From a virus, in the IMG/VR virus record IMGVR_UViG_3300033273_000550, positions 124,001 to 188,000 of that record: DNA of 64,000 nt, one strand, 5' to 3'. This document shows, one piece after another, positions 8,597 to 17,834 of the stretch. The notes beneath the pieces were generated by a model. It ran no database searches. It was not told the DNA's origin and was given only the letters and a program-made list of their open reading frames with translations. The stretch's first letter is position 1; every line of letters begins with the position of its first letter. Position numbers and translations under genes: made by a program.

Positions 8597-9278
8597 CATT
8601 TATATAGGATATGATTCAAGACAAGATGTTACACCGAATTATTCTAAAGTAACAAACTCACCTTTTATGGTGTGTTATGAATCTATAAGACATTTTAACC
8701 AAGAAGTATTTATTACAGCTCTTAAATTAGATGAACTTATAGAGCAAGGCATATATACTAGAGAGGTAGATCCTTTAGCGAGTACTGAGTTTACCTATAG
8801 CAGGTTTTTAACTCCTTATCTTAATGGATTCGAAGGAATTGCGTTATTTTGTGACTCAGATTTTCTATGGCAGTGCAATATAACAGATATTCTTGAGTAC
8901 TATGATCAAACAAAAGCAGTCATGTGTGTACAACACGACTATGTACCTAAATTAGAACAAAAAATGGATGGGTACAAACAGACTGTCTACCCTAGAAAAA
9001 ATTGGTCTAGTTTAATGTTATTTAACTGTGCTCATCCGGATTGCAAAAATTTAACTCCCGAAAATGTAAATACAAAAAGTCCAAAGTATTTACATAGAAT
9101 GGAATGGACCACAGATGATAATATAGGTAACTTACCTTTATGGTATAATTGGTTGGAAGGTGAATATAATGGAGATACAGAACCTTACGCTATACATTAT
9201 ACTAACGGAGGACCTTGGTATAAAACATATAACGGAGATTATAAGCAAAACTGGATAGATATTTACAATAAGTTATGA
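8580..9278 (+). CDS. Glycosyltransferase, GT8-like
   Basis: This 232-residue protein has a GT-A fold. IYIGYDSRQDVTP at the N-terminus and a FCDSDFLW segment (the metal-binding D-x-D) near residue 100 match glycogenin/GT8-type transferases. A C-terminal HYTNGGPWY resembles the conserved H-x-x-G-x-x-K/W donor loop. It would use a nucleotide sugar and Mn2+. It overlaps the preceding SDR-like gene by 17 bases and the next gene by four. Confidence 0.75.
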   Translation: MKEELNIYIGYDSRQDVTPNYSKVTNSPFMVCYESIRHFNQEVFITALKLDELIEQGIYTREVDPLASTEFTYSRFLTPYLNGFEGIALFCDSDFLWQCNITDILEYYDQTKAVMCVQHDYVPKLEQKMDGYKQTVYPRKNWSSLMLFNCAHPDCKNLTPENVNTKSPKYLHRMEWTTDDNIGNLPLWYNWLEGEYNGDTEPYAIHYTNGGPWYKTYNGDYKQNWIDIYNKL

Positions 9279-10222
9279 TAAATTGGTGGAAGAAAGATAT
9301 ATTTGACGATTTAAAACCTTTTGATATTTTATCTTTAGAAGACCTATTAGATAGATACCAGAAAACTTTGAAGACTTTTCCTGAGTATGAACAGCAAGCT
9401 GAAGAAGGAAGATTTTTTTTAGGAATAAAATCTAAAGACTTATCGGATCCTGATGTTAAATACTTTCATGAAAAATATAACCATCCTAACTGCGATTTAA
9501 CAAAAGAACCTAGAGAGAAAATTTGTATGGTTTATAAGGAAGGAAGGAACTTCAATAAAGAAGAATACCATACAGAAGGTAGTATAAAATTTACAGGAGG
9601 TACATCAAATTACAATGGAAGAGATGGACAGATACGAGGTGGATGGGCAACACCAGAAATAGAAGAGTTTCATTTAGGTCCAGTTCGCGACGGTAAATTA
9701 ACAGGCGATTGGATATACCTTGAGGTACCTTATAATTTAACATATAATTTTTTAGAATTAACAAATAACGGTGTCCCTATACAGATTGCCAAAAAATTTG
9801 TTAAAGAAGTAGAATCAGAAAAAGAAGTAACTTTAGATGTTATAAAGAAATATGAAGAGAAGTATGATAAACTGTATCCTGATTGGAGTCATGATTTTCC
9901 TATAAACGGTTACTTCCAAATGAAAAAGGACGGGTTACTGTTCCCTGGTGTTTGGTGGCACAGTCATATTATATGTGGACATAGTTACCATAGAATGATA
10001 ATGACAAGTTTCAATAAGATGAATTTTCCTTTTGTAATGCCTGTGCCTGCAAATCATAACGGTAGTTGGTATGCTTGTTCGAAATATTGTTCGTATCTTT
10101 TTAATAACGAACTACATTACCTAACAGCAGAAATTAATATAGAAAAACAAAAAGTATTTTACTCTTTTACTAAAGATCAAAATTGGGCTATAGAGAGAAA
10201 CAAAGAGTTAATTAAAACTTAA
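9275..10222 (+). CDS. Hypothetical protein with ParB-like segment (paralogue B)
   Basis: The protein has 315 residues and resembles the gene at 4126. Shared features, in order, are FDDLKPFDILSLEDLLDRY, a middle section with KYDKLYPD, then DGLLFPGVWW, a GHSYHRMIM segment and FPFVMPVP. In paralogue A the equivalent H-R pair is in a clearer ParB/sulfiredoxin-like context. The protein has no membrane segment or signal peptide. The function is unknown. Keeping two diverged copies in one cluster suggests both are needed, perhaps on different substrates. Confidence 0.55.
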   Translation: MINWWKKDIFDDLKPFDILSLEDLLDRYQKTLKTFPEYEQQAEEGRFFLGIKSKDLSDPDVKYFHEKYNHPNCDLTKEPREKICMVYKEGRNFNKEEYHTEGSIKFTGGTSNYNGRDGQIRGGWATPEIEEFHLGPVRDGKLTGDWIYLEVPYNLTYNFLELTNNGVPIQIAKKFVKEVESEKEVTLDVIKKYEEKYDKLYPDWSHDFPINGYFQMKKDGLLFPGVWWHSHIICGHSYHRMIMTSFNKMNFPFVMPVPANHNGSWYACSKYCSYLFNNELHYLTAEINIEKQKVFYSFTKDQNWAIERNKELIKT

Positions 10223-10226
10223 TTTA

Positions 10227-11153
10227 ATGCTTGAACCTATAACATATGCATATTTAGAGACTACTAATTACTGTAATCTAGACTGCTCTTTCTGTAACAG
10301 AAAAGAAGTTATTGGAGCATTACAACACATGCCTCTTCCTAGATTTAGAGAAATGTTAGAAAAGATAAAACATCATCCTATAAAAGAAGCTAAATTAATG
10401 GGTATGGGGGAACCTATGTTACATCCTCAATTTGATGAAATCTGTAAAACTTTTAAAGAATACTTTCCAGATGCTTTTTTAATTGTTGCAACTAACTGTC
10501 AATATCCGATAAGACCAGGTACTAAAATAGGAGATAAGTTTGAAAACTGTATGAAGTATATCGATTTGTTATATTTTAGTATAGATGGGTATAAAGAGTC
10601 ATACGAAAGAGATAGAGCACCTGCTAAGTGGAGTAAATTAATTAAGTTTTTAGATGACTTTAAAGGTATGAACAGGTATAACTGTAGAGTTACCTGTAAT
10701 TACGTGGTTAACCCAGATAACGTATATGATATACAGATTATTAAAGACGAAATAGTAGATGTATACGATTTAGAAGAACTTAGATTAAATATTGCTCAAA
10801 ACTGGTCTGAGGATGAAAGCATGCCAGGTGGTTATTCTCAAGAAGATATTAAGTATATTAAAGATAACTGGAAAGAAAATATTAAAGGTAAAGACAATTG
10901 GGAATTCGACCAATGTTTTTGGGTAAAAGAAGGAGTTTACACTACAGTTGAAGGTCATGTTAAAATGTGCTGTTTGAATACAGGTGCTGAACCGTTTGGT
11001 AACCTGTTTGACGAAGATATAGATACAATTAGAATGTCTAAAGAGTATACAGCAGTAAGAGAAGGTTGTGCTACTAACAATCCTACAAGTCATTGTAAGA
11101 ATTGTTCCTATAAAGAACTTTCTCCTATGTTAGGGTTGATTAGAAGTGAATGA
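10227..11153 (+). CDS. Radical SAM/SPASM protein
   Basis: The protein has 308 residues. AYLETTNYCNLDCSFCNRKE carries the CX3CX2C motif at residues ~13-20. KLMGMGEPMLHPQF is the G-E-P motif. LLYFSIDGYKESYERDR is the usual third strand. The C-terminus has a SPASM-like set of cysteines: CFWVKEGVYTTVEGHVKMCC, then CATNNPTSHCKNC. This arrangement holds auxiliary iron-sulfur clusters. It resembles radical SAM enzymes found in surface-polysaccharide or peptide-modification loci. It is the second such enzyme in this cluster and is more canonical than the one at 7227. Confidence 0.83.
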   Translation: MLEPITYAYLETTNYCNLDCSFCNRKEVIGALQHMPLPRFREMLEKIKHHPIKEAKLMGMGEPMLHPQFDEICKTFKEYFPDAFLIVATNCQYPIRPGTKIGDKFENCMKYIDLLYFSIDGYKESYERDRAPAKWSKLIKFLDDFKGMNRYNCRVTCNYVVNPDNVYDIQIIKDEIVDVYDLEELRLNIAQNWSEDESMPGGYSQEDIKYIKDNWKENIKGKDNWEFDQCFWVKEGVYTTVEGHVKMCCLNTGAEPFGNLFDEDIDTIRMSKEYTAVREGCATNNPTSHCKNCSYKELSPMLGLIRSE

Positions 11154-12028
11154 AACGAATTAAAATAGATAATATTAACAATAAGGTACTAGTAGCAGCA
11201 GGATGCTCACACACAGCTGGTTGTGCATTTTACAAAAACCCTAAATTTAGAGTAAATTCACAAGGAGTATACGAAGATGTTATAGAGTGGGCTTCTGAAG
11301 AACTAGCAGATTTATATAAAGTACCTTGTTCTTTAAAATTAGTTGATGAAAAACTAAGTTGGCATGGTAAATTAAAAGACCTACTTAATTTTGATACTAA
11401 TATTAACTTAGGTTTCGGAGGAGCAGGTTATGAAGCTTGTAGTACTGCTTTAAAGCACTACATATTTAAAAAAAGTACATTAGATAACCACCTTATTATA
11501 CTTCAGCTACCTTCTCCAAGCAGGGTAATGATACCTGATACACAGAATGAAAAGTATAATATAAACTTAACTAGCGACTATATAAACGACCCGGACAGAT
11601 CTTACGCAGAGAATAGTCTTCTACAAAACTTTTTTGAACCAGGTTTTTATGAAGTAAAGTTTTTACAGGATATACTTTATTTACAGGATTATATTGAAAC
11701 TAAGGGGGGGAATTTTCGTATAATTACTGACTTTTTATACCCTTCTTTTCTTACCGGTAAATTTTTAAATAAACATAAGGTAGAATTCGAAACATTCTTC
11801 AGAAGAGGTAGTTATAAACCTTTTTATAACTTTGATATAAACTTTATTTTAGATAAATTGAATACTATAGCAATACCGGCTACCGAAAGTTATAAAACAT
11901 TAGCTAGTCAAGGTTTAGTATTTGATGATAATCACTTATCTGAAGACGGTAACGCTCAATTAGCTAATCTCATTTATAAGAATTTAGAGAATTATTCTAA
12001 ATTTAAATTAAGTACAACAGTTATATAA
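11150..12028 (+). CDS. SGNH/GDSL hydrolase-like protein
   Basis: The protein has 292 residues. LVAAGCSHTAG at the N-terminus is the block I motif (G-x-S) of the SGNH fold. The C-terminal DDNHLSEDGNAQLA carries the D-x-x-H catalytic pair. The NLGFGGAGYEACSTAL segment supplies the block II glycine. Members are esterases or sugar O-acetyl hydrolases/transferases, so it may add or remove acyl groups on a glycan. Related proteins occur at 62829 and, more distantly, 50080. There is no signal peptide, so it acts in the cytoplasm or virion. Confidence 0.65.
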   Translation: MKRIKIDNINNKVLVAAGCSHTAGCAFYKNPKFRVNSQGVYEDVIEWASEELADLYKVPCSLKLVDEKLSWHGKLKDLLNFDTNINLGFGGAGYEACSTALKHYIFKKSTLDNHLIILQLPSPSRVMIPDTQNEKYNINLTSDYINDPDRSYAENSLLQNFFEPGFYEVKFLQDILYLQDYIETKGGNFRIITDFLYPSFLTGKFLNKHKVEFETFFRRGSYKPFYNFDINFILDKLNTIAIPATESYKTLASQGLVFDDNHLSEDGNAQLANLIYKNLENYSKFKLSTTVI

Positions 12029-13059
12029 TGAAAAAGCACTTAAAAAATATTGTTCGAAAAAGCAACTTACTTGATAAAACAGCATACAAGTATGTTTTAG
12101 ATCAGAATGAAAGAAATTTTTTAATGCATAAAGGTAAATGGCAAGATTTTATTAATAGTTTAAGACAAGAAGATTTTTTCTTTTATCCTAATTCTAAAAA
12201 ATTTGTAAGGAAGTTAGCTAAGCATATTAGAGTTAGAGAATATAATATAATGTTAACACCAGGCTCTGATACAGCTATCAAAACTATCTTTGAAGCATTC
12301 GAGTTAAAAGGTAAGAACATTGTTACTACTAATTACTGTTTTCCAATGTACGATGTTTATGCTGATCTATACGAAGCAAACTTAGTCAAAGCTAGATATA
12401 AAAGAGAGAGATTTAAAATAAGAAATTTAATAGAAAAAATTAATGAGGATACAGAGTTTATTATTATCGCTAACCCAAACTCTCCTTTAGGTGATCTATA
12501 TACATTCGATGAGATTAAAATGTTATTAGACACAGGTAAATACGTTGTTATAGATGAGGCTTATATAGAATTAACAGAAGCAGAATCAGTCACGACACTA
12601 ATAGACGAATATCAAAATCTTATAGTAACAAGAACTTTTTCAAAAGGCTTAGGAGCAGCAGGCTGTAGATTAGGTTATATAGTTAGTTGTCGAGAAAATA
12701 TGGAAATACTTTCTAAATTTAGAATGATGTATGAAGTTAACTCCATAGGTTTACTATACGGAGAATACATCTTAGATAACTACCCAGAATATCTTCGTTA
12801 CTTACAAACGACTATAAAGCAGAAAAAATTATTAGTAAGTCAGCTACAAAATATGCATTATAATATTGTAGACACGGACTGTACTTGGTTTTTTATTGAA
12901 AAAACCGAAAGATTAGAACAAATATTTAGAGACCATTGGGTTAGTTATAGAACCTTAACCCTACCGGGTAGGAGAAGTTCTGAATGGATTAAGTTTAATT
13001 ACGATTTAGCACTTAGAAATACTTATTTTATTAACGATTTATTAAATGAAGTACGTTAG
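12028..13059 (+). CDS. PLP-dependent aminotransferase (HisC-like, class I/II)
   Basis: The protein has 343 residues. Family residues visible are NPNSPLG (Asn contacting PLP), VVIDEAYIEL (Asp and Tyr contacting the ring) and TRTFSKGLGAAGCRLGY (the PLP Lys in S-K-G with the following Arg). MLTPGSDTAIKTIFE is the phosphate-binding loop. It is closest in pattern to histidinol-phosphate aminotransferase. In a glycan cluster it may instead make an amino compound or phosphonate decoration. It starts on the last base of the preceding stop and overlaps the next gene by 14 bases. Confidence 0.82.
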   Translation: MKKHLKNIVRKSNLLDKTAYKYVLDQNERNFLMHKGKWQDFINSLRQEDFFFYPNSKKFVRKLAKHIRVREYNIMLTPGSDTAIKTIFEAFELKGKNIVTTNYCFPMYDVYADLYEANLVKARYKRERFKIRNLIEKINEDTEFIIIANPNSPLGDLYTFDEIKMLLDTGKYVVIDEAYIELTEAESVTTLIDEYQNLIVTRTFSKGLGAAGCRLGYIVSCRENMEILSKFRMMYEVNSIGLLYGEYILDNYPEYLRYLQTTIKQKKLLVSQLQNMHYNIVDTDCTWFFIEKTERLEQIFRDHWVSYRTLTLPGRRSSEWIKFNYDLALRNTYFINDLLNEVR

Positions 13060-14365
13060 TAGATTTGATAGAAGCCTAATCGAAGGAGTTTTTAAAGAAT
13101 CGTATGTATATTCGATCAAAGAACTTCCTTTAAACCTAGCTTATTTCCAAGATAGTAGACAAAATATACGTTGGGAGTATACCTACGGTAGTATAGGTCT
13201 TGTAAATAAAATAAATGATTTTTATAGAGTCGAGACGAGATTATTAGAGCTTATAACTTCTGGTGATTCACCTTCTAGTTTAAGACAGAGACTCAATATA
13301 GTTAATACTTTATTACTTTGTAACTTAGATACTGACGTTCCTGTACATACCTCAATAAGTCCTGAACATAATTTACAAGGAGAAGTAGACCTTAAGGATA
13401 TAAAACCAGGTGACATTTATTTTATAGCTCATCCTGGACATACTAGAGTAGAAGGTTCAATCTTTCTTAATATACCTTTAAAAAATAGTCTACTTTACAT
13501 TAATAAAAAACATAATTTAACTCTTAAACAAAATAACAATGTTCAAAGAGTTCATACAATCGGAAAATTATTAGAGAGCTTTAATAGCAGATTTACAGAT
13601 AAGGATAAAAAATACTGGTATAGTTTTAGCAGAAACAAACCCCTCGATCCTACAGTACGCAATAGATTAAAAACTCATGATAAGACAGATGTAAGAATTC
13701 TTAAGCTCGGTAGGATATTAGAAAGAGGGAGTAAAATTAAAAGATCCTCTCACCCTTCTGCTCAATACCTAAAAGAGACATATAAATCTTTTAATAATTT
13801 CTGCAATCAGTTATTTACTAATAATATTAAAATTTATACTCAAAGTATAGGTAATGTTAGGCATAAATTTTTTGAAAATAGCAATTCTATATTGGAGGAT
13901 AAATTAAAGTTAAAACTTAACACTAATCAGAGTGTTTATAACCTGATTAATAATAAAGTTAATTACATAGATCTACCTGCAAGGAATGAAGCAGAGAGAT
14001 TTGATTTTGATACTAAATATGAAAAACTAATACATAGCGAACTTACTAATGTACTTAGTAAAGCTCCTAGTAAAGATCATAAAATGTTTACAAATAATAG
14101 TTTTAAGTATATTCAAACTAAAGAAACTAATATAGAAGATTTGGTAAGACTAAATAACTATAAAGGTTTTATTATATTTGTAGATAGTGATCAAATTAAC
14201 TATATTAATAGAGCATTAGAGGAATTGTTATTCTGTATACCTTATGAGGTAAGCTTATCTCGTACAGAAAATAATGCTATAAAAATTGTAAACTGTGCAC
14301 ACGAGGGATGGAAGAGTAGTGAACTTAGAAAAGAAGTAGTTATAGATAATAGATTTTTATTATGA
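13046..14365 (+). CDS. Hypothetical protein in glycan cluster
   Basis: This 439-residue protein is not recognised. It is soluble, rich in Lys and Asn, and has no signal peptide. A region near residue 120 (KPGDIYFIAHPGHTRVEGSI) is the best-conserved-looking part, with a His-Pro-Gly-His-Thr-Arg core that could be a catalytic or phosphate-binding loop. The C-terminal part is less structured. It overlaps both neighbours (aminotransferase and 2-hydroxyacid dehydrogenase), so it probably belongs to the same pathway. Confidence 0.5.
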   Translation: MKYVSRFDRSLIEGVFKESYVYSIKELPLNLAYFQDSRQNIRWEYTYGSIGLVNKINDFYRVETRLLELITSGDSPSSLRQRLNIVNTLLLCNLDTDVPVHTSISPEHNLQGEVDLKDIKPGDIYFIAHPGHTRVEGSIFLNIPLKNSLLYINKKHNLTLKQNNNVQRVHTIGKLLESFNSRFTDKDKKYWYSFSRNKPLDPTVRNRLKTHDKTDVRILKLGRILERGSKIKRSSHPSAQYLKETYKSFNNFCNQLFTNNIKIYTQSIGNVRHKFFENSNSILEDKLKLKLNTNQSVYNLINNKVNYIDLPARNEAERFDFDTKYEKLIHSELTNVLSKAPSKDHKMFTNNSFKYIQTKETNIEDLVRLNNYKGFIIFVDSDQINYINRALEELLFCIPYEVSLSRTENNAIKIVNCAHEGWKSSELRKEVVIDNRFLL

Positions 14366-15177
14366 AAATAGGGTTTTTAACAAAATACAAACATCTCCCA
14401 GAATTTTCTTCTTTTGTTGAGAGTAAATTTGAATGTATTGACTTACATAAAGGAATAGTCGAAGTAGATTATATTTTCTCAGCTCCTAATTATACCTTAA
14501 GTGAAGTTGATGATAGTTTAGTTGAGAATACAAAATGTAAAGCTGTTATTACCCCTTCTACAGGTACTAATCATATTAAAACAAATCTTGTACCTATTAT
14601 TAGCATTAAAAATGATAAGATATTAGAAAGTATAACCTCTACTGCAGAACATAACTTACTTTTAATATTAAGGCTTGCTAGAGAGATAGAACCATATAGA
14701 CAGTTAAGTTCCTTAAACTTAGGAATATTAGGGTATGGAAGATTAGGTAAAATACTTCATCGTATTGCTACTCCTATTTTTAAAAATATATACACAGCCG
14801 ATAAAGAATATCAAGATAAAGATTTCTATTCTAAAACAGACATACTCAGTATTAATATAGATCTAACTGAAGATAATTATGATTTTATTAATAAGAGTTA
14901 TGTAGAGAAATTTAGTAAAAATATCTATATTGTTAATACAGCAAGAGGAGAAGTAGTAAACGAAGAAGAAATAAGTATTCTTACTTACGATGGTAAGGTA
15001 TTAGGATATGGAACTGATGTTATAAAAGAAGAGTTTAATTCTACTGCTACGACTATGAAAAGTTATTATAATCCCAAGATTATAGTAACAAGACATATAG
15101 GGGGTACTGCTATCGAAGCTCAAGAAACTGCTTATAGACATTTAATTAATAAAGTACTTAATGAAAATAATATCTGA
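14362..15177 (+). CDS. D-2-hydroxyacid dehydrogenase family protein
   Basis: The protein has 271 residues. LNLGILGYGRLGKIL is the G-x-G-x-x-G NAD-binding loop (residues ~116-130). NTARGEVVNEEE carries the substrate-binding Arg, and VTRHIGGTAIEAQ carries the catalytic His. These are the features of phosphoglycerate/lactate-type dehydrogenases. The protein is shorter than the usual ~310-330 residues, with a trimmed N-terminal domain. The substrate is unknown; a hydroxyacid made for glycan decoration is possible. It overlaps the NeuB-like gene by 17 bases. Confidence 0.78.
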   Translation: MKIGFLTKYKHLPEFSSFVESKFECIDLHKGIVEVDYIFSAPNYTLSEVDDSLVENTKCKAVITPSTGTNHIKTNLVPIISIKNDKILESITSTAEHNLLLILRLAREIEPYRQLSSLNLGILGYGRLGKILHRIATPIFKNIYTADKEYQDKDFYSKTDILSINIDLTEDNYDFINKSYVEKFSKNIYIVNTARGEVVNEEEISILTYDGKVLGYGTDVIKEEFNSTATTMKSYYNPKIIVTRHIGGTAIEAQETAYRHLINKVLNENNI

Positions 15178-15991
15178 ACTTTGTCAAAACCATAACGGTA
15201 ATCTAGATGTACTAGATAATATGATTAAAATGGCGGCTGTTGGTAGCGATATAGTTAAAATACAGTCTATAAAAGCATCTACTTTTACTTACAGAGAAGA
15301 ATATGAGAGCTTTAGACCTTATGAACCAGAATTTTTACGACTAAAAGGATTAGAACTCAGTAAAGAAGATGAGGAGTTTTTTATTTTTAAATGTTTAGAG
15401 TATGGAGTAGAATCTATGACAACCGTTTTTGTTCCTCAACATGCTAGCTATTTTAATAACTTAGGTTATGACAATTTGAAACTATCCGGATATTCCATAC
15501 CAGCTTTTGACTATGGTAAAAAATTAAAAAACTTTAAATTTAAAAGATTATTTTTCTCTACTTCTAGTCTTACATTAGAAGAAATAAAAGAAACTGTAAA
15601 GAATCTAGATGAAATGAATATAGAGTACTATATGATGCAATGTACCTGTATTTATCCAACACCGTTAGAAAAACTTAATCTACAGAATATAGAATTCTAT
15701 AGAAAGTTAGGAATAAAAAACGTAGGTTTAAGTGATCACTCTAATCCTCATCAAGATGGTTTACTTTCTTCTAAGTTAGCAATATTTCAAGGAATTGATG
15801 TACTGGAAAGACATTTTACTATTTTAGACATTGAAGATACTAGAGACGGTAAAGTTTCAATTACTCCTAAGATGTTATCAGAACTAAAAAGGTTCAGTAG
15901 AATGTCCAAAGAAGATCAGTATAGAGAGTTAAATGAGTTTACAGAAACTCAAATTTTTAATCACGACTACTATAGAGGTAGGTTTAAATGA
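15161..15991 (+). CDS. neuB: N-acetylneuraminate (sialic acid) synthase, NeuB-type
   Basis: The protein has 276 residues. Opening motifs ISELCQNHNGNLD and SDIVKIQSIKAST, then YMMQCTCIYPTP and NVGLSDHSN, match the TIM-barrel domain of NeuB. NeuB condenses N-acetylmannosamine (or a related sugar) with PEP. A late His in LERHFTI is the usual metal/PEP ligand. The C-terminal antifreeze-like (SAF) domain of typical ~345-residue enzymes is missing. With the cytidylyltransferase at 4965 it suggests activated nonulosonic acid synthesis. No NeuC-type epimerase was seen in this window. Confidence 0.85.
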   Translation: MKIISELCQNHNGNLDVLDNMIKMAAVGSDIVKIQSIKASTFTYREEYESFRPYEPEFLRLKGLELSKEDEEFFIFKCLEYGVESMTTVFVPQHASYFNNLGYDNLKLSGYSIPAFDYGKKLKNFKFKRLFFSTSSLTLEEIKETVKNLDEMNIEYYMMQCTCIYPTPLEKLNLQNIEFYRKLGIKNVGLSDHSNPHQDGLLSSKLAIFQGIDVLERHFTILDIEDTRDGKVSITPKMLSELKRFSRMSKEDQYRELNEFTETQIFNHDYYRGRFK

Positions 15992-16004
15992 TTAAAGTGA
16001 GTAC

Positions 16005-16015
16005 TATTTATAATA
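16005..16015 (+). promoter_or_regulatory. Putative late promoter element TATTTATAATA
   Basis: The 11-mer TATTTATAATA lies in the short gap before the ATG at 16030. The same 11-mer precedes the tail sheath, tail tube and 25003 genes. By analogy with the single-box late promoters of T4 (TATAAATA) it is read as a late promoter, so at least the end of the glycan cluster would be expressed late. Confidence 0.5.
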
Positions 16016-16029
16016 AATGGTAATAAGTT

Positions 16030-17394
16030 ATGAAACCAGTAAATTTTATTATATTTGACTTAGATGGAGTCTTAATAGAAACCAAAGACTTACATTTTGA
16101 GGCTTTAAACAAGGCACTTGGTGAATATGCAATAGATATGTCTGAACATCTTGCTATTTACGACGGTTTAACCACTTCACAGAAACTCAAAGTACTATCA
16201 GAAAAAAAAGGACTACCAATCGAATTACATAAGGAAATTTGGAAAAAAAAGCAGTTGATAACTTTTGAAATGCTTAGAAGTATTAAACCTGATAAAAGAC
16301 TACAGAATATAATGTCGGAGTTAGTTAAAAAAGGTTATAAGTTAGGATTATGTACTAACTCTATACGTAAAACTGCTATTACAGTATTATCTAAATTAGG
16401 AGTAGCAGAATATATGGATTTAATTCTGTCTGGAGAAGATGTAACTAACCCAAAACCTCATCCTGAAATATACTGGAAGGCTATATCTAAAATGAGCGTA
16501 CTTCCGGAAGAGACTTTGATAGTAGAAGATTCTCCATTCGGTTTATTAGCTGCATCTAGAAGTAAATCTAATATACTTAGAGTAAATAAACCTAAAGATG
16601 TTACATTAGAGAATATAGAAAAGAAGTTAAAAGAAATACAGACTGGTATGAAACAACCAACACCAGCTTGGAGAGATGAAAACCTTACTGTGCTTATTCC
16701 AATGGCAGGAGCAGGAAGTAGATTCCAACAGGCAGGTTATACTTTTCCTAAACCTCTCATCGATGTAAAAGGAAAACCAATGATTCAAGTAGTAGTAGAT
16801 AATTTAAATATAAAAGCTACATATGTTTACGTTGTACAGAAAGAACATAGACAAAAGTACAATTTAGATACCCTTCTTAATTTAATTACTCCTGGCTGTA
16901 AAATAGTAGAAGTAGACGGCATAACAGAAGGAGCTGCTTGTACAGCACTACTTGCTAAAGAGTATATCGATAATGATAATGCTTTATTCTTTGCTAATTC
17001 AGACCAGTATGTAGACTGGGATAGTAATGAGTTTTTATATAAGATGAATGAAACTGAAGCTGATGGCGGTATTGTAACATTTAAAGCTACTCACCCTAAG
17101 TGGTCTTTTGCTAAAGTAAACAAAGAAGGAATAGTAACTGAAGTTGCAGAAAAGAATCCTATATCAGATATCGCAACTGTAGGATTTTACTATTGGAAAA
17201 AAGGTTCTGATTTTGTAAAGTATGCAGAGGATATGATTAAAAAAGATATTAGAGTTAATAATGAATTTTACGTATGCCCTGTATTTAATCAAGCTATTGA
17301 AGATAATAAGAAAATTAGAACATTCAATATAAATAAAATGTGGGGATTAGGTACTCCTGAGGATCTTAAATACTACTTAGAAAATTTTAAATGA
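16030..17394 (+). CDS. HAD phosphatase fused to sugar nucleotidyltransferase
   Basis: This 454-residue protein has two domains. Residues ~1-210 are a beta-phosphoglucomutase-like HAD: IIFDLDGVLIETKDLHFEAL (motif I), LGLCTNSIRKTA (motif II), SGEDVTNPKPHPEIY and LIVEDSPFG (acidic motif). From ~218 on, LIPMAGAGSRFQQAGY and KPLIDVKGKPMI mark an NTP_transferase domain very similar to the separate protein at 6506. Joining the two activities suggests sugar phosphate handling and activation in one polypeptide. It starts 14 bases after a late-type promoter element. Confidence 0.85.
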   Translation: MKPVNFIIFDLDGVLIETKDLHFEALNKALGEYAIDMSEHLAIYDGLTTSQKLKVLSEKKGLPIELHKEIWKKKQLITFEMLRSIKPDKRLQNIMSELVKKGYKLGLCTNSIRKTAITVLSKLGVAEYMDLILSGEDVTNPKPHPEIYWKAISKMSVLPEETLIVEDSPFGLLAASRSKSNILRVNKPKDVTLENIEKKLKEIQTGMKQPTPAWRDENLTVLIPMAGAGSRFQQAGYTFPKPLIDVKGKPMIQVVVDNLNIKATYVYVVQKEHRQKYNLDTLLNLITPGCKIVEVDGITEGAACTALLAKEYIDNDNALFFANSDQYVDWDSNEFLYKMNETEADGGIVTFKATHPKWSFAKVNKEGIVTEVAEKNPISDIATVGFYYWKKGSDFVKYAEDMIKKDIRVNNEFYVCPVFNQAIEDNKKIRTFNINKMWGLGTPEDLKYYLENFK

Positions 17395-17834
17395 AACTAA
17401 TAGCTCACAGAGGTAACATAACTGGCCCTAAACCTGAATTAGAAAACTCTCCTGATTATATTTTTGAAGCTATCAAAAAAGGTTTTGATGTAGAGATAGA
17501 TGTTTGGTACAGTACAGACGGTAAGTTTATGCTAGGTCACGATAATCCTGATTATAAATTTCCTTTTGAGCTTTTAGAAAATTGGTACAGTAGATTATGG
17601 ATACACTGTAAAAATTATTTAGCTTTAGCTAAGTTAGTAGAAATAGATAAAGGAGGTCATAAACTTAACTACTTTTGGCACGAAGAAGATTTTGCTACCC
17701 TCACCTCAAAAGGGTACATATGGAGTATACATCCAATAGATTATGGTATATTAGTTATGCCTGAAAGTTCTAACACAGTTCAAACAACTACTACGAAAGG
17801 TATATGTAGTGATTTTATAGGAGAGTATGCCTAA
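17391..17834 (+). CDS. Glycerophosphodiester phosphodiesterase-like protein, short
   Basis: The protein has 147 residues. LIAHRGNITG (catalytic H-R-G), PELENSPDYI (Glu) and FDVEIDVWYSTDGKFMLGHD (E-x-D and the second His) reproduce the GDPD TIM-barrel active site in order. The protein is much shorter than typical GDPDs (~240 residues), so the barrel is incomplete or the protein is a minimal variant. It may hydrolyse a phosphodiester in a glycan or lipid. It overlaps both neighbours and shares the transcript that starts near 16015. Confidence 0.7.
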   Translation: MKLIAHRGNITGPKPELENSPDYIFEAIKKGFDVEIDVWYSTDGKFMLGHDNPDYKFPFELLENWYSRLWIHCKNYLALAKLVEIDKGGHKLNYFWHEEDFATLTSKGYIWSIHPIDYGILVMPESSNTVQTTTTKGICSDFIGEYA

